Shown in pieces: positions 53,101-60,162 of a DNA stretch of 64,000 nt; within the stretch, counting starts at the first letter, position 1; every line of letters begins with the position of its first letter. The notes beneath the pieces were generated by a model, which was not told the origin of the DNA, made no database searches, and was given only the letters and a program-made list of their open reading frames with translations. The translations under genes and the position numbers were made by a program. Source of the DNA: Actinomadura barringtoniae (lineage in GTDB: Bacteria > Actinomycetota > Actinomycetes > Streptosporangiales > Streptosporangiaceae). Where the stretch lies: the NCBI RefSeq assembly GCF_017573505.1, contig NZ_JAGEOJ010000012.1, positions 355,301 to 419,300 of the forward strand. Direction: 5' to 3'.

Positions 53101-56100
53101 GTCGTCCTCGTCGCCGAGGACGGCGCGCTGCCAGAGCGCGTAGTCGGCGTACTGAACGGGCAGCGGCGACCACTGCGGCTCCTGCCCGGCGGCGCGGGCG
53201 GCGTAGGCGGCGATCAGGTCGGTGGCCAGCGGCTCCATCGACCAGCCGTCGCCGGCCACGTGGTGGATCACCAGGACCAGGAGGTGCTGGTCTTCGGTCT
53301 CGTTCAGCTCGTTCAGCTCGTTCAGCCGGAAGAGGTGGACGCGGACGGGCGGCGCGGCGGTCAGGTCGAAGCCGCGGGTGGCCGCCTCGAACACGGCCTC
53401 GGGGATCTCGCCCGGGCTGAGCACCGACACTTCCGGCTCGGGGTCGATCTCGTTCGCGCCGAGGATCCGCTGGTACGGCTCGCCCTCGATCTCGACGAAG
53501 ACGGTCCGCAGGGCCTCGTGCCGCAGCAGCATGTCGCGCATGGCGGCGCGCATCGCCGACAGGTCCACGGCGCCGGTGAGGCGCAGCGGGATCGGGATGT
53601 TGTAGGTGGACGAGCCGCCCTCGAAGTCGTTGATGAACCACAGGCGGCGCTGCGCGTACGACACCGGGAGCGGGTCGGGCCGTTCCACCGGAACGAGCGC
53701 GGGCCGCGCCGGGGCGGTGTCGGTGAGACGGGCGGCGAGCGCGGCGACGGTCGGCGACTCGAACAGGGCGCGGACGGCCAGGTCCTGGTCGAGCGCGGCG
53801 CGGGCGCGGGTGACGACCCGGGTGGCCTTGAGGGAGTCGCCGCCCAGCTCGAAGAAGCCGTCGTTGATCCCGACCCGTTCGACGCCGAGCACCTCGGCGA
53901 AGATCCCGCAGAGGATCTTCTCCTTCTCGTTCCGCGGCTCCTGGCTGGTGGTCTGCACGCCGAAGTCGGGCGCGGGCAGCTGGGCGCGGTCGAGCTTGCC
54001 GTTCGGGTTGAGCGGCATCTCCGGCAGCACGACGACCGCGATCGGGACCATGTATTCGGGCAGCGTGCCGCGCACGAACGTGCGCAGAGCCGCCGGGTCG
54101 GGCGCGGCGGGCGGTGCCCCGGGCGTTCCGCCGGGCGTCGCGACGACGTAGCCGACCAGGACGGTGTCGCCCGCGGCGTCCTGGCGGGCGACGACGACGC
54201 TCTGGGAGACGTCGTCGTGCGCGGTGAGGGCGAGCTCGATCTCGCCGAGCTCGATGCGGAAGCCGCGGACCTTGACCTGATGGTCGAGGCGGCCCAGGTA
54301 CTCGATCTGGCCGTGGTCGTCCCAGCGGACCAGGTCGCCGGTGCGGTACATCCGCTCCCCCGGCGCCCCGTACGGGCAGGCGACGAAGCGGTCGGCGGTG
54401 AGCTCGGGGCGGCGCAGGTAGCCGCGCGCCAGGCCGTCGCCGGCGATGTAGAGCTCGCCGGGCACGCCGACCGGGACCGGCTGCAACGCGGCGTCCAGCA
54501 CGTAGGCGCGGGTGTTGGCCAGGGGCGCGCCGATCGGCGCGAAGCCCGCCGCGTTCCCGTCGTCGTACCAGGCGGTGACGTAGACGGTGGCCTCGGTCGG
54601 GCCGTAGATGTTGGAGATGCGGGCGTCCGGCATGAGCGCGCGCAGGTCCTTGACCAGCTGCGGCGGCAGCGCCTCACCGGCGAGGACGACGTCGCCCGCC
54701 GACAGGTCCAGGCGGCCGGTCGCCAGCAGCGCCGACATCGCCGACGGGACGCCGCTGATGAGCGAGCCGTGCCAGCCGCCGCGCTCGGCGACGTCCAGGA
54801 GGTCGCGGACGATCTCGATGTGGCCGCCCATGGTGAGCGGGGTCAGCCATTCGAAGACCGAGACGTCGAAGTTGAGCGAGGTGGACAGCAGGACGCGCGA
54901 GAGGCGTTCCGGGCCGAAGTCCTTACGGGCCCAGGCGCACAGGTCGACGGCGTTGGCGTGCGAGACGACGACGCCCTTGGGGCGGCCGGTCGAGCCCGAG
55001 GTGTAGATGACGTAGGCCGCGTTGTCCGGCGTGAGCGGGCGGACGCGGTCGGCGTCGGTGACGTTCTCCGGGCCGTACGAGGCCAGATCGAGCGCGTCGA
55101 CCTCCACGCGCGGGGTGCCGCCCGGCAGATCGGCCTTGGTGGTGGTGACGACGCACTTGGGCGCGGCGTCCTCCAGCATGTAGGCGATGCGGTCGGCCGG
55201 GTAGGCCAGGTCGATCGGCTGGTACGCGGCGCCCGCCTTGATCACGGCTAGCGCGGCGACGATCAGGTCGGCGGTCCTGGGCAGGGCGAGCGCGACGAAG
55301 TCCTCGGTCCCGACGCCGCGTTCGATGAGGTGCCGGGCCAGGCGGTTGGCGCGGTCGTTCAACTCGGCGTAGGTGAGCGTCACGCCGTCGTGGCCGAGCG
55401 CGGGCGTGTGGCCGAGCGCCGGCGTGTGGGCGAGCGCGGGCGTGTGGGTGAGCGCGGGCGCGTCCGGCGTCGCGGCCGCCTGGGCCTCGACCAGCTCGGG
55501 AACGACGGCGGGCTCGACGGGCAGGGCGGTGTCGTTCCAGCCGTCCAGCACCAGGGCGCGCTCGGCGTCGTTCAGCAGCGGGACGTCGCGCAGCGGCGTG
55601 GCCGGGTCGACGTCGGCGAGCGCCTTGAAGAAGCGGACGTACCGCTCCTGGTGGGTGGCGACCTGATCCTCGGAATAGAGGTCGGGGTGCGCCTCGAAGT
55701 CGACGCGCAGGCCGTTGCCGTCGAAGTTGTCCCAGATGTTGATGGACAGGTCGTCGACCGGGCCGGTGGTGATGCCGTGCATCCGGGCCGGCATGCCCGC
55801 GAAGTCCATCCGGTAGTCGAAGGCCATGATGTTGATGACCGGCCCGTACAGGCGCCGCTGCTCGCCGAGCAGCTTCAGGTCGCGCAGCAGGTCCTCGCGG
55901 CGGTAGCGCTGGTGGCGCAGCGCGCGGGCGCTCGCGCGGGTGACGGTGCGGACCAGCTCCTCGACCGACATGCCCGGGGTGATCCGCACGCGCAGCGGCA
56001 GGATCGTGGCCAGCATCGCCGGGGTGTCCAGCCAGAGCTGGGAGGTGCGGCCCGTCACGGCGAGGCCGAGGATGACGTCCTCGCTGCCGGTCATCCGGGA

Positions 56101-56871
56101 CACGTAGGCGGCGGTCGCGGCGATCGCCAGGCCCTGCGTCGCGGTGCGCAGGCGGCGCGAGCCGGTCGCCAGCGCCGCGGTCTCGTCCGGCGGGATCGTG
56201 GTGATGCGGCTCAGGTAGTCGGCGGTCGGCTCGGCCATCTCGTCGGACAGGCTGACCGCGACCGGCTTGTCGGCGAACCGCTCGGTCCAGTACGCGCGGT
56301 CCTTGGCGTACTTCTCCGACTCGCGGTAGGCGGTCTCCTCCGCCAGGACCGTGCGGTACGAGCCGCGCTCGGCGGGCACGTACTCCTCGCCGCGCGCGAG
56401 CGTCGTGTAGATCTCGGCGGCGCGGCGGCTCACGACCGAGCCGCTGTAGGCGTCCTCGATCACGTGGTGGACGCGGATGAACCAGTAGTGCAGCTCCGGC
56501 CCGAGGCGCAGCAGGCCCGTCGTGTAAAGGCGTTCGGAGTCCATTGGCAGCGGCTCGCGCATCCGCTGCCTCATCCACGCCTGCGCGGCCTCGCGCGGGT
56601 CATTCTCGGCGCTCAGGTCGACGAGCGGAATGGTGGCCCGCGCCTCCGGATCGAGGATCTGGTACGGAATGCCGTCGCGGACCGTCAGGCGCGCCGTCAT
56701 CGACTCCGCTTCGTGCGCCGCAATGCGCGCCACACGGTCGAACAGATCGTGGTCGACCGGTCCCTCGATTTCGATGTACTGCGCAATATGAATCGGCGTT
56801 TCCGGCGCCAGTTGCTGCGCATACCAGACGCTCTGCTGAGCGGCGGAAAGAGGAACGTACTCAGACGACAT
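44110..56871 (-). CDS. NRPS, modules 1-4: C-A-PCP-C-A-PCP-C-(A C-terminal part)-PCP-C-A-PCP-E
   Basis: A 4253-residue NRPS. C1 (about 1-440) resembles the EntF C domain (VPLSAAQQSVWYAQQL; HHVIEDAYS at 133; NIMAFDYRMDF) and may accept an acyl or aryl starter. A1: core motif near 622, code D-V-F-S-V-A-I-V-Y, unassigned. PCP1 Ser about 1012. C2: HHVAGDGWS about 1202. A2: motif near 1683, code D-A-L-S-T-G-I-V-W, unassigned. PCP2 Ser about 2069. C3: HHIAGDGWS about 2257. Module 3 then has no adenylation core; only VKKLVAYVV, LPESMVP and LTPNGKVD (about 2578-2640) remain before PCP3 (GGNSL, Ser about 2691). C4: about 2876. A4: near 3337, code D-F-W-N-I-G-M-V-H (Thr). PCP4 Ser about 3711. E: HHLVVDGVSW about 3901. 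COM donor helix at 4230-4253 (TPSDLLVDLDQSEIDNL). Confidence 0.95.
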   Translation of the reverse strand: MSSEYVPLSAAQQSVWYAQQLAPETPIHIAQYIEIEGPVDHDLFDRVARIAAHEAESMTARLTVRDGIPYQILDPEARATIPLVDLSAENDPREAAQAWMRQRMREPLPMDSERLYTTGLLRLGPELHYWFIRVHHVIEDAYSGSVVSRRAAEIYTTLARGEEYVPAERGSYRTVLAEETAYRESEKYAKDRAYWTERFADKPVAVSLSDEMAEPTADYLSRITTIPPDETAALATGSRRLRTATQGLAIAATAAYVSRMTGSEDVILGLAVTGRTSQLWLDTPAMLATILPLRVRITPGMSVEELVRTVTRASARALRHQRYRREDLLRDLKLLGEQRRLYGPVINIMAFDYRMDFAGMPARMHGITTGPVDDLSINIWDNFDGNGLRVDFEAHPDLYSEDQVATHQERYVRFFKALADVDPATPLRDVPLLNDAERALVLDGWNDTALPVEPAVVPELVEAQAAATPDAPALTHTPALAHTPALGHTPALGHDGVTLTYAELNDRANRLARHLIERGVGTEDFVALALPRTADLIVAALAVIKAGAAYQPIDLAYPADRIAYMLEDAAPKCVVTTTKADLPGGTPRVEVDALDLASYGPENVTDADRVRPLTPDNAAYVIYTSGSTGRPKGVVVSHANAVDLCAWARKDFGPERLSRVLLSTSLNFDVSVFEWLTPLTMGGHIEIVRDLLDVAERGGWHGSLISGVPSAMSALLATGRLDLSAGDVVLAGEALPPQLVKDLRALMPDARISNIYGPTEATVYVTAWYDDGNAAGFAPIGAPLANTRAYVLDAALQPVPVGVPGELYIAGDGLARGYLRRPELTADRFVACPYGAPGERMYRTGDLVRWDDHGQIEYLGRLDHQVKVRGFRIELGEIELALTAHDDVSQSVVVARQDAAGDTVLVGYVVATPGGTPGAPPAAPDPAALRTFVRGTLPEYMVPIAVVVLPEMPLNPNGKLDRAQLPAPDFGVQTTSQEPRNEKEKILCGIFAEVLGVERVGINDGFFELGGDSLKATRVVTRARAALDQDLAVRALFESPTVAALAARLTDTAPARPALVPVERPDPLPVSYAQRRLWFINDFEGGSSTYNIPIPLRLTGAVDLSAMRAAMRDMLLRHEALRTVFVEIEGEPYQRILGANEIDPEPEVSVLSPGEIPEAVFEAATRGFDLTAAPPVRVHLFRLNELNELNETEDQHLLVLVIHHVAGDGWSMEPLATDLIAAYAARAAGQEPQWSPLPVQYADYALWQRAVLGDEDDPDSLISKQLAYWTEALAALPEELALPTDRPRPPRASGRGAQVPFTLSAELHEALTAVARDHQASLFMVMQAALAGLFTRLGAGTDVPIGSPIAGRTDEALNDLVGVFVNTLVLRTDTSGDPTFAELLARVRGTDLAAFAHQDVPFERLVEVLNPRRSMARHPLFQAMISMQTNPVGRVDLPGLTIALEPVDTGVSRFDLVLFIDERPGGEIDCSLEYALDLFDEETIRALAGRLERMLLQVAADPAIPLSAVELLDEGERVRLLRERNQATVLVPETTAPALFEEQAARTPEARAVIAGDASLTGTSFTGASLTYADLNGRANRLARHLIGRGVGPGDIVALSLPRDTGLVVALLGVLKTGAAYLPIDPAYPADRVDYMLADATPAVVLTAGELAGTDLTGISGDDVTDAERVRPLHPQDAAYVIYTSGSTGRPKGVVISHAGLADFRAQCVDFYGERRLARVLFSTSLNFDASVLEWFVPLTVGGEIEVVRDLLEIGERGGWEGTLVSGVPSAVSVLLADWEPRLRADEITLGGEALPPALLREVRRVVPDARISNIYGPTEATVWASGWHDGGDEAAQAPISPPIGRPMANMRAYVLDETLHPVPPGVPGELYVGGHGLARGYLNRSPLTAERFVADPFGPPGERMYRTGDRVRWNRDGELEYLGRLDHQVKVRGFRIEPGEIEAALEEHVAVAQSVVVAREDATGDTVLAAYVVLTYETPHLTEDLRMHLASRLPEYMVPSAIVPLDELPRTPSGKLDRAALPTPDLAGALAGREPRDAREEILCGIFAEVLGLPSVGIGDDFFDFGGDSLKATRVVSRARAALHVELPVRILFEAPTVAGLAAHIAGAEAGEETRPALVPARRPDPLPVSYAQERLWFLNRLEGPTATYNMPIPLRLTGALDYDAMRAALGDVVGRHESLRTLFGEHDGEAYQRILAPRGSEIAPELVIADAEADDLHGALFVDATRGFDLAVELPLRAFLYRLAGDEHVLLLVMHHIAGDGWSMAPLARDVITAYLARRDGQEPGWAPLRVQYADYALWQRELLGAGDGTDTLEARQLAYWTERLAGLPDQTVLPTDRPRPERASYRGGQVAFEVHEDLHAGLSALARDHQVSLFMVLQASLAALLTRLGAGTDVPIGSPVAGRTDEALDDLVGVFINTLVLRTDTSGDPAFAELLARVRDTDLAAYAHQDVPFERLVEMINPARSLARHPLFQVMLTLQNNPAPTVEVPGLHIGVEPVDAGVAKFDLEFLLEEPHDGSGGLAGTIEYARDLFDEETVLRFAGWYRQVLEAVAADAAVTVNGLDLPGVDERAASPAVERPGVKKLVAYVVAAPGQTLDAEALRAYVRENLPESMVPSAVVVLDELPLTPNGKVDTKALPKPEITESAPRAAYRAPRDAREETIAAVVAELVGIARVGIDDDFFELGGNSLIAMRVVSRIRRALNVELPVRALFEAPTVAGLAAMLGDAGAEPTRPALERRERPDPIPLSYAQQRLWFLNRFEGPSATYNMPTALRIRGELDTAALQAAIGDLVERHETLRTILPDGASGVPRQLILDPAAARPELQFAETTAAELPIRLAMAAGHAFDISAEPPLRAHLYRVGPDEHVALLLMHHIGGDGWSMAPLARDLITAYAARVGGNAPDWAPLPVQYTDYTLWQQELFGSEDAPESLISQQIAYWKDALAGLPEELRLPTDRPRPSEASYRGGTARFHLGADVQESLLRVARETGASPFMVAQSAFAALLTRLGAGTDVPIGSPIAGRTDEALDDLVGMFVNMLVFRTDTSGDPTFRDLVERVRETDLGAYANQDVPFERLVEVLNPPRHLGRHPLFQVGLTFQNNPEARLEMPGFSAELEPLHAGVSRFDLLMILTEREDGLAGELEYALDLYDPASAERLIGRFERYLTALLADPDARIGAVDVLDPAERATILTEWAGGAAPEMDRTTIPALFEAQAAANPEALAVTFEGVSLSYGEVNARANRLARHLVAQGVGPEQFVALKLPRSADLVVAILAVLKAGAAYVPMDPDYPADRIAYMVEDSNPVLTLESVEIPDGYDDSNLGVAISPDHPAYVIYTSGSTGRPKGVVIPHQNVVRLLRATEQWFDFGPDDVWTLFHSYAFDFTVWELWGSLLYGGRLVVVPYLTSRSPEDFAQLLAEERVTVLNQTPSAFYQLMPHERDDLAVRYVIFGGEALEPARLRGWQNARLVNMYGITETTVHVSYVEVDRDYPGSVIGVAIPDLKIYVLDDRLQPVAPGVVGEMYVAGAGLARGYLNRPALSAERFAADPYGKPGTRMYRTGDVGRWLNDGRLEYLGRSDQQVQLRGFRIELGEIETALTRHEAIADAAVIVRDDRLVAYVVGSTEDDLRRFVGKDLPDYMVPAVVVELDALPLTVNGKLDRKALPEPDFAAKVSTRTPSTPDEETLAALFAEVLGLERVGIDDGFFDLGGDSIIAIQLVSRARQSGLVISPRQVFQHQTVEELAAIAQPVGEGEQIEAEAPGTGVGPVPITPIVAWLRDRVDGDAELIKGFHQAMLLRAPAGLGLDRLTAAFQTVLDHHDALRLRLDTGGDRWQPIVQPQGAAPAVVTRVDVADLDADKLADAVTEHATAARDRLDPAAGVMAQLVWFDAGQAQGRLLVVLHHLVVDGVSWRVLLPDLVTAWAGGELQPVATSFRRWAQRLNAAATDPARAAELDTWLDIVDGPNQRLAFRALDPRVDIAARATSVTLDLPADVTGPLLTDVPAAFHGRVNDALLTGLTLAITQWRRHRGGRGTSVLLDLEGHGREDIVPGVDLSRTAGWFTSIYPVRLDAGAIDWAEIRDGGLAAGTALKKVKEQLREIPDNGIGHGLLRHLNSDTAEELAELPPAQIAFNYLGRVDPGGADGDWSLAAEPLPGGEDPRMPMAHVLEINAITRDLPGGPELSVTWTWPAGLLEVNDVRELAEGWFEALRGLVAHVGGDGDQQTAAGGFTPSDLLVDLDQSEIDNLQDAWRHNS
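45570..47203 (-). repeat. Near-identical A-PCP block, copy 1 (module 4)
   Basis: Partner of the block at 37930-39562. Both encode a Thr-type adenylation domain, PCP and linker leading into an epimerisation domain. Differences are scattered single substitutions such as AQGV versus ARGV and ATEQW versus STEQW. Confidence 0.85.
48900..49150 (-). other. Module-3 adenylation remnant: C-terminal segment with motifs A9 and A10 only
   Basis: Between C3 and PCP3 only about 65 residues of adenylation domain remain, about residues 2577-2645 of the NRPS. They start at PGVKKLVAYVV and include LPESMVP (A9) and LTPNGKVD with the catalytic A10 Lys (about residue 2633). The whole nucleotide-binding core and specificity pocket are absent, with no frameshift or gap in the reading frame. 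This segment matches what is missing from the free-standing core at 57285-58826. Confidence 0.9.
55389..55460 (-). repeat. Four tandem 18-bp repeats in the C1-A1 linker
   Basis: Units of the type TGTGGCCGAGCGCGGGCG run four times with few changes. They encode repeated H-T-P-A-L-G/A/T in the linker and first strand of A1. They are in frame and do not break the gene. Probably replication slippage in a tolerant linker. Confidence 0.85.
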
Positions 56872-57284
56872 CAGGAAGCACTTTCCCGGTCAGAGGGGCT
56901 TTTCTTGCGCGAAGTGTGACCAAAGAACACCAGGCAGTAACTCAAGTCCCCTTCCCCGAGTCCCTGCCGGCCTCGCGTCACCCGCGAACGATCCCCACCG
57001 CCCGCCGGTAGCCCCAACCAGTGCAGAGCGCCGCTGCTTTACCTGCCCCGGTGAGGGGCCCGCCCTCGACCACGTCTCTACTCAGGAGTAGCGGAGCCAC
57101 AGTTAACCAGCCTGTCACATGCCTCGCAATCCCCCCGCAAGCAGAACTTAGCCGCTGAAATTGCTCACGCCCGTGACAAAACTTCCAGCTCGCGCAGGAC
57201 GCGCGCGAGCACCCGACGCTCGTGAAGTGACAACGGTTGACGACCGAACTCGGTCAGTTCGATTACAGACGGTTAACAGAACCC
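56872..57284. other. Intergenic region with the NRPS promoter
   Basis: A 413-bp gap between the first NRPS gene and the free-standing adenylation core; both are on the minus strand. It is relatively AT-rich at 57100-57280. A short inverted repeat CTACTC-AG-GAGTAG lies at 57078-57091. GCCCC-GGTGA-GGGGC near 57050 could form a small hairpin. I searched all frames on the minus strand for the missing motifs A9/A10 of the adenylation core and found none, so the core gene is not merely frameshifted. Confidence 0.5.
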
Positions 57285-58826
57285 TCACGGGTACTCGTGC
57301 ACGACGACGGCCGCGGCGCCGACACCTGGGTGCCGCTGCAGGACGGCCTCGATCTCGCCGAGTTCCATCCGCACGCCGGAGATCTTCACCTGCCGGTCGA
57401 CCCGCCCGAGGTACTGCAAGGTGGGGCGCGCGGAGCCGGACGCCGCGGGCGACAGAAGCTTGACGGCGTCGCCCGTTCGGTAGAGCCGCTGGGTGGGTGT
57501 CGCGCCGAACGGGTCCTTATAGAAGGCCTCGCTCGTGCGTTCCGGGTTGCCCAGGTAGCCGCGCCCGACGCAGACGCCCCCGACGAACAGCTCACCGGTC
57601 TCGTCCAGGTCGCAGGCCGTCCAGGTGTCGTCGTCCTCTTGCTTGAGGACGTAGAGCTGGGTGTTGATGATCGGCGTGCCGATCGGCAGGCGGAGAAGCT
57701 CCAGGTCAGAGCGCACGATCGTGTGGTGCGTGACGTCGTCGGAGCACTCGGTCGGCCCGTAGGCGTTCAGCAGCCGCGCGTGCGGCATGGTCTCCAGCCA
57801 GCGCCGCGACAACTCCGCCGGAAGCTCCTCCCCGGTCGCGATCATCCACCGCAACCCAGACAGCGACCCCGCCTGCGCGGCCGCGAGGTCGTCCAACAGG
57901 TGTCTGACCATGGTCGGAACGAGCTCGACGATGGTGATGCCCTGGTCGTCGACGGCCCGCGCGAACGCCACCGGGTCGTGCCCGACGTCGTCGCCGATCA
58001 CGTCCACCCGGCCGCCGATCAGCAGCGGGCAGAGCATCTGCCAGACCGAGATGTCAAAGCCCAGCGGCGCGGTCTGCGCGAGCACGTCCGCCCCGGTCAG
58101 CTCCAGATCCACGATCTTGGCATAGAGGTGGTTGATCATCCCCTGGTGCTCGACGACCGCGCCCTTCGGCTTGCCCGTCGAGCCCGAAGTGAAGAGGACA
58201 TAGCGCGGCTGGTCGAGCGACTCCAGGCGCGGTTGACCCTCCCAAGGCTCGCAGTCCAACGCGACACCTGGATTGTGGTCCGGGTCCTGAGCTTCGGTGG
58301 TACGGCCTGGAGTCGGAGGCGTGCGGACGACTCGTACCCCCGCCTCGGCGGCGCCGGCGATCAGCGCGGAAGCGGGCTCGCCGGTGTCGACGGTGAGCAG
58401 AACGTTCGCGCCGGCCTGGTCCAGGACGTCGCGCACGCGGGCGGCGGGCCAGGTCTCGTCGGCGGGCACGTACAGGGCTCCGACCAGCTCGATCGCCAGG
58501 AACGCCGAGATCACGGCGGCGCAGCGCGCGCCGCCGACGCCGACCACGTCGCCGGGCCGTACTCCCTCGCGTTCCAGCAGCGTGGCGAGGCGGCGCGCCT
58601 CGGCGGCCAGCTGCGCATAGGACAGGGTGCGGGCGGCGTCGGTCACGGCGGGCAGGTCCGGCCGTTCGGCGGCGGTCCGCTCCACCCGGGTGATGACGGG
58701 ATCGGAGAGGTCGACGGCGTGCTCGCGCGTCATGCCGTGCCGGGCGGTGAGCGCGCGGGCCCGCTCGATCTCGGCGGCGGGAACCTCCAGCACGGGCAGC
58801 TCGGCGACCGTCATCAACCGTTTCAT
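57285..58826 (-). CDS. Free-standing adenylation core lacking motifs A9/A10, predicted diamino-acid specific
   Basis: A 513-residue AMP-binding protein. Core motifs are present: LSYAQLAAEARRLA (A1), YVPADETWPAARV (A2), YVLFTSGSTGKPKG (A3), LGFDISVWQ (A4), NAYGPTECSD (A5), GELFVGGVCVGRGYLGNPE (A6), YRTGD (A7) and LGRVDRQVKISGVRMELGEIE (A8). The protein then stops after AAAVVVHEYP, about 40 residues past the hinge. It therefore lacks the A9 helix, the A10 Lys and a carrier protein. Specificity residues read D-I-W-E-I-T-A-D-D, close to the diaminobutyrate code as I recall it. It should activate Dap once joined by the C-terminal piece in NRPS module 3. ATG at 58824-58826 follows GGAGAG. It is divergent from sbnA. 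Confidence 0.9.
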   Translation of the reverse strand: MKRLMTVAELPVLEVPAAEIERARALTARHGMTREHAVDLSDPVITRVERTAAERPDLPAVTDAARTLSYAQLAAEARRLATLLEREGVRPGDVVGVGGARCAAVISAFLAIELVGALYVPADETWPAARVRDVLDQAGANVLLTVDTGEPASALIAGAAEAGVRVVRTPPTPGRTTEAQDPDHNPGVALDCEPWEGQPRLESLDQPRYVLFTSGSTGKPKGAVVEHQGMINHLYAKIVDLELTGADVLAQTAPLGFDISVWQMLCPLLIGGRVDVIGDDVGHDPVAFARAVDDQGITIVELVPTMVRHLLDDLAAAQAGSLSGLRWMIATGEELPAELSRRWLETMPHARLLNAYGPTECSDDVTHHTIVRSDLELLRLPIGTPIINTQLYVLKQEDDDTWTACDLDETGELFVGGVCVGRGYLGNPERTSEAFYKDPFGATPTQRLYRTGDAVKLLSPAASGSARPTLQYLGRVDRQVKISGVRMELGEIEAVLQRHPGVGAAAVVVHEYP

Positions 58827-59126
58827 CTTAACTCTCCGTGATGTGATACTTCTCCACCGTCATCACTTAATCCGGCGGATGCCACAGCTTATGTCGGGAC
58901 CCGGCCACCCGTTCCCTAGAATCTGCGTATTCGACACTACTGGCCGGTAAGTAGGGGGTTGCGACGTGACATGCCCGAAGGTACGGTGATGCTCCGCCAT
59001 GGTCCGGTCAGAGCCTCGCGGCCGCACTTCGGGGGAAATGATGGGGGAACTCCAGAAATTGCTTTCTGGTTTTTCGATTCCAACTGCACCAAATCAACCA
59101 AATTGCGTGAAGTTGAGGGTGGCAGC
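58827..59126. other. Divergent promoter region, adenylation core / sbnA
   Basis: A 300-bp gap. An inverted repeat GTGATG-N17-CATCAC (58838-58843 and 58861-58866) lies just upstream of the core gene. TAGAAT at 58917-58922 is a fair -10 for sbnA, but I see no good -35. Shared control of the core gene and sbnAB from here is likely. No iron-regulator (IdeR/DmdR) box was recognised. Confidence 0.45.
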
Positions 59127-60131
59127 GTGCCCATAATCACCTCGCCGCAGGACTTCAATGTCGAGGACCTCTATGTGGACCTGCGACCGGTACTGGGCTG
59201 TCCTGTCTTCCTCAAGTGCGAGGGCTTCAATTTCGCCGGTTCGGTGAAACTCAAGGCCGCCGCGGAGATGGTGGAGGCGGCGGAGCGTGACGGCGTCCTC
59301 ACGCCAGATTCGATCATTGTCGAGTCGTCCTCGGGCAACCTCGGCATCGCGCTCAGCATCATCGCGGCGAGCAAGGGCTACCGCTTCATCTGCATCACCG
59401 ACCCGCGCTGCAACCCCGCCTCGATGCGCCTCATGCGCGCGCTCGGCGCCGAGGTGCGGGTGATCTCCCAGCAGGACGACAACGGCGGCTTCCTGGAGAG
59501 CCGGATCCGGTACGTCCGGGAGCTGTGCGACCCGGCGCCCGGCGAGGAGCGCGGCCGGCACGTCTGGCTCAACCAGTACGCCAACCACAACAACTGGATG
59601 GCGCACTACCGCGGCACCGCGCCCGCCATCGACGCCGCGTTCCCCGAACTCGAGGTGCTGTTCGTCGGCGCCGGCACGACCGGGACGCTGATGGGCTGCG
59701 CCCGCTACTTCCGCGAGCGCCGCCGCCCGGTCACGATCGTCGCGATCGACGCGGTCGGGTCGGTCACATTCGGCGGCATCCCCGAGCGCCGCATGGTCCC
59801 CGGCCTCGGCACCAGCGCCCGCCCTCAGCTCGTCGACGAGTCCTACATCGACGACGTCGTGCACGTGCCCGAGACCGACACGATCCGGACCGTGCACCGG
59901 CTGTCGGCCCGCGGCTTCCTGTTCGGCGGCTCGACCGGCACCATCGTGTCCGGCGCCGAACGGTGGCTGGCCGAGAAGTACCCCGGCGAGTCGCCGGTGG
60001 CCGTGGCCATCGCCCCCGACCTGGGCGAGCGCTACCTCGACTCGATCTACGAGGAGAGCTGGCTGCGCGAGAATTTCGGCGACATCCTTCCCGAGCTCAA
60101 CGTCCCGGGCGCCGATATCCTCGGCATCTGA
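59127..60131 (+). CDS. sbnA: SbnA-like PLP enzyme for L-2,3-diaminopropionate synthesis
   Basis: A 334-residue PLP enzyme of the cysteine-synthase fold. SbnA joins O-phospho-L-serine and L-glutamate to N-(1-amino-1-carboxy-2-ethyl)glutamate (ACEGA). The PLP Lys lies in FNFAGSVKLKAAAEM (about residue 50). The substrate loop is VESSSGNLGIALS and the phosphate-binding Gly loop is VGAGTTGTLMG. The ending, FLFGGSTGTIVSGAERWLAEKYPG, is typical of the family. The GTG at 59127 after GAGGGTGG gives the normal length; the in-frame ATG at 58959 would add 56 residues of non-family sequence. SbnB follows after 31 bp. It supplies Dap, presumably for NRPS module 3. Confidence 0.92.
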   Translation: MPIITSPQDFNVEDLYVDLRPVLGCPVFLKCEGFNFAGSVKLKAAAEMVEAAERDGVLTPDSIIVESSSGNLGIALSIIAASKGYRFICITDPRCNPASMRLMRALGAEVRVISQQDDNGGFLESRIRYVRELCDPAPGEERGRHVWLNQYANHNNWMAHYRGTAPAIDAAFPELEVLFVGAGTTGTLMGCARYFRERRRPVTIVAIDAVGSVTFGGIPERRMVPGLGTSARPQLVDESYIDDVVHVPETDTIRTVHRLSARGFLFGGSTGTIVSGAERWLAEKYPGESPVAVAIAPDLGERYLDSIYEESWLRENFGDILPELNVPGADILGI

Positions 60132-60162
60132 TCATCTATCCCCCTTTCGTGGAGTCCCAGAT

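Noticed and set aside
47509..55251. Open frame of 2580 codons on the plus strand
   Set aside because: It is antisense to the first NRPS gene and arises from third-position GC bias. The translation is Val/Gly/Arg/Leu-rich with no domain motif, while the minus strand shows complete NRPS domains.
56872..57284. Possible frameshifted remainder of the free adenylation core
   Set aside because: All three minus-strand frames after the stop were read; no LPxYMxP or NGK motif and no carrier domain appear. The truncation is therefore real in this sequence.
58959..59126. Longer N-terminus for sbnA
   Set aside because: The added 56 residues look unlike any SbnA or cysteine synthase start, and a GTG with a good ribosome site at 59127 gives the normal length.
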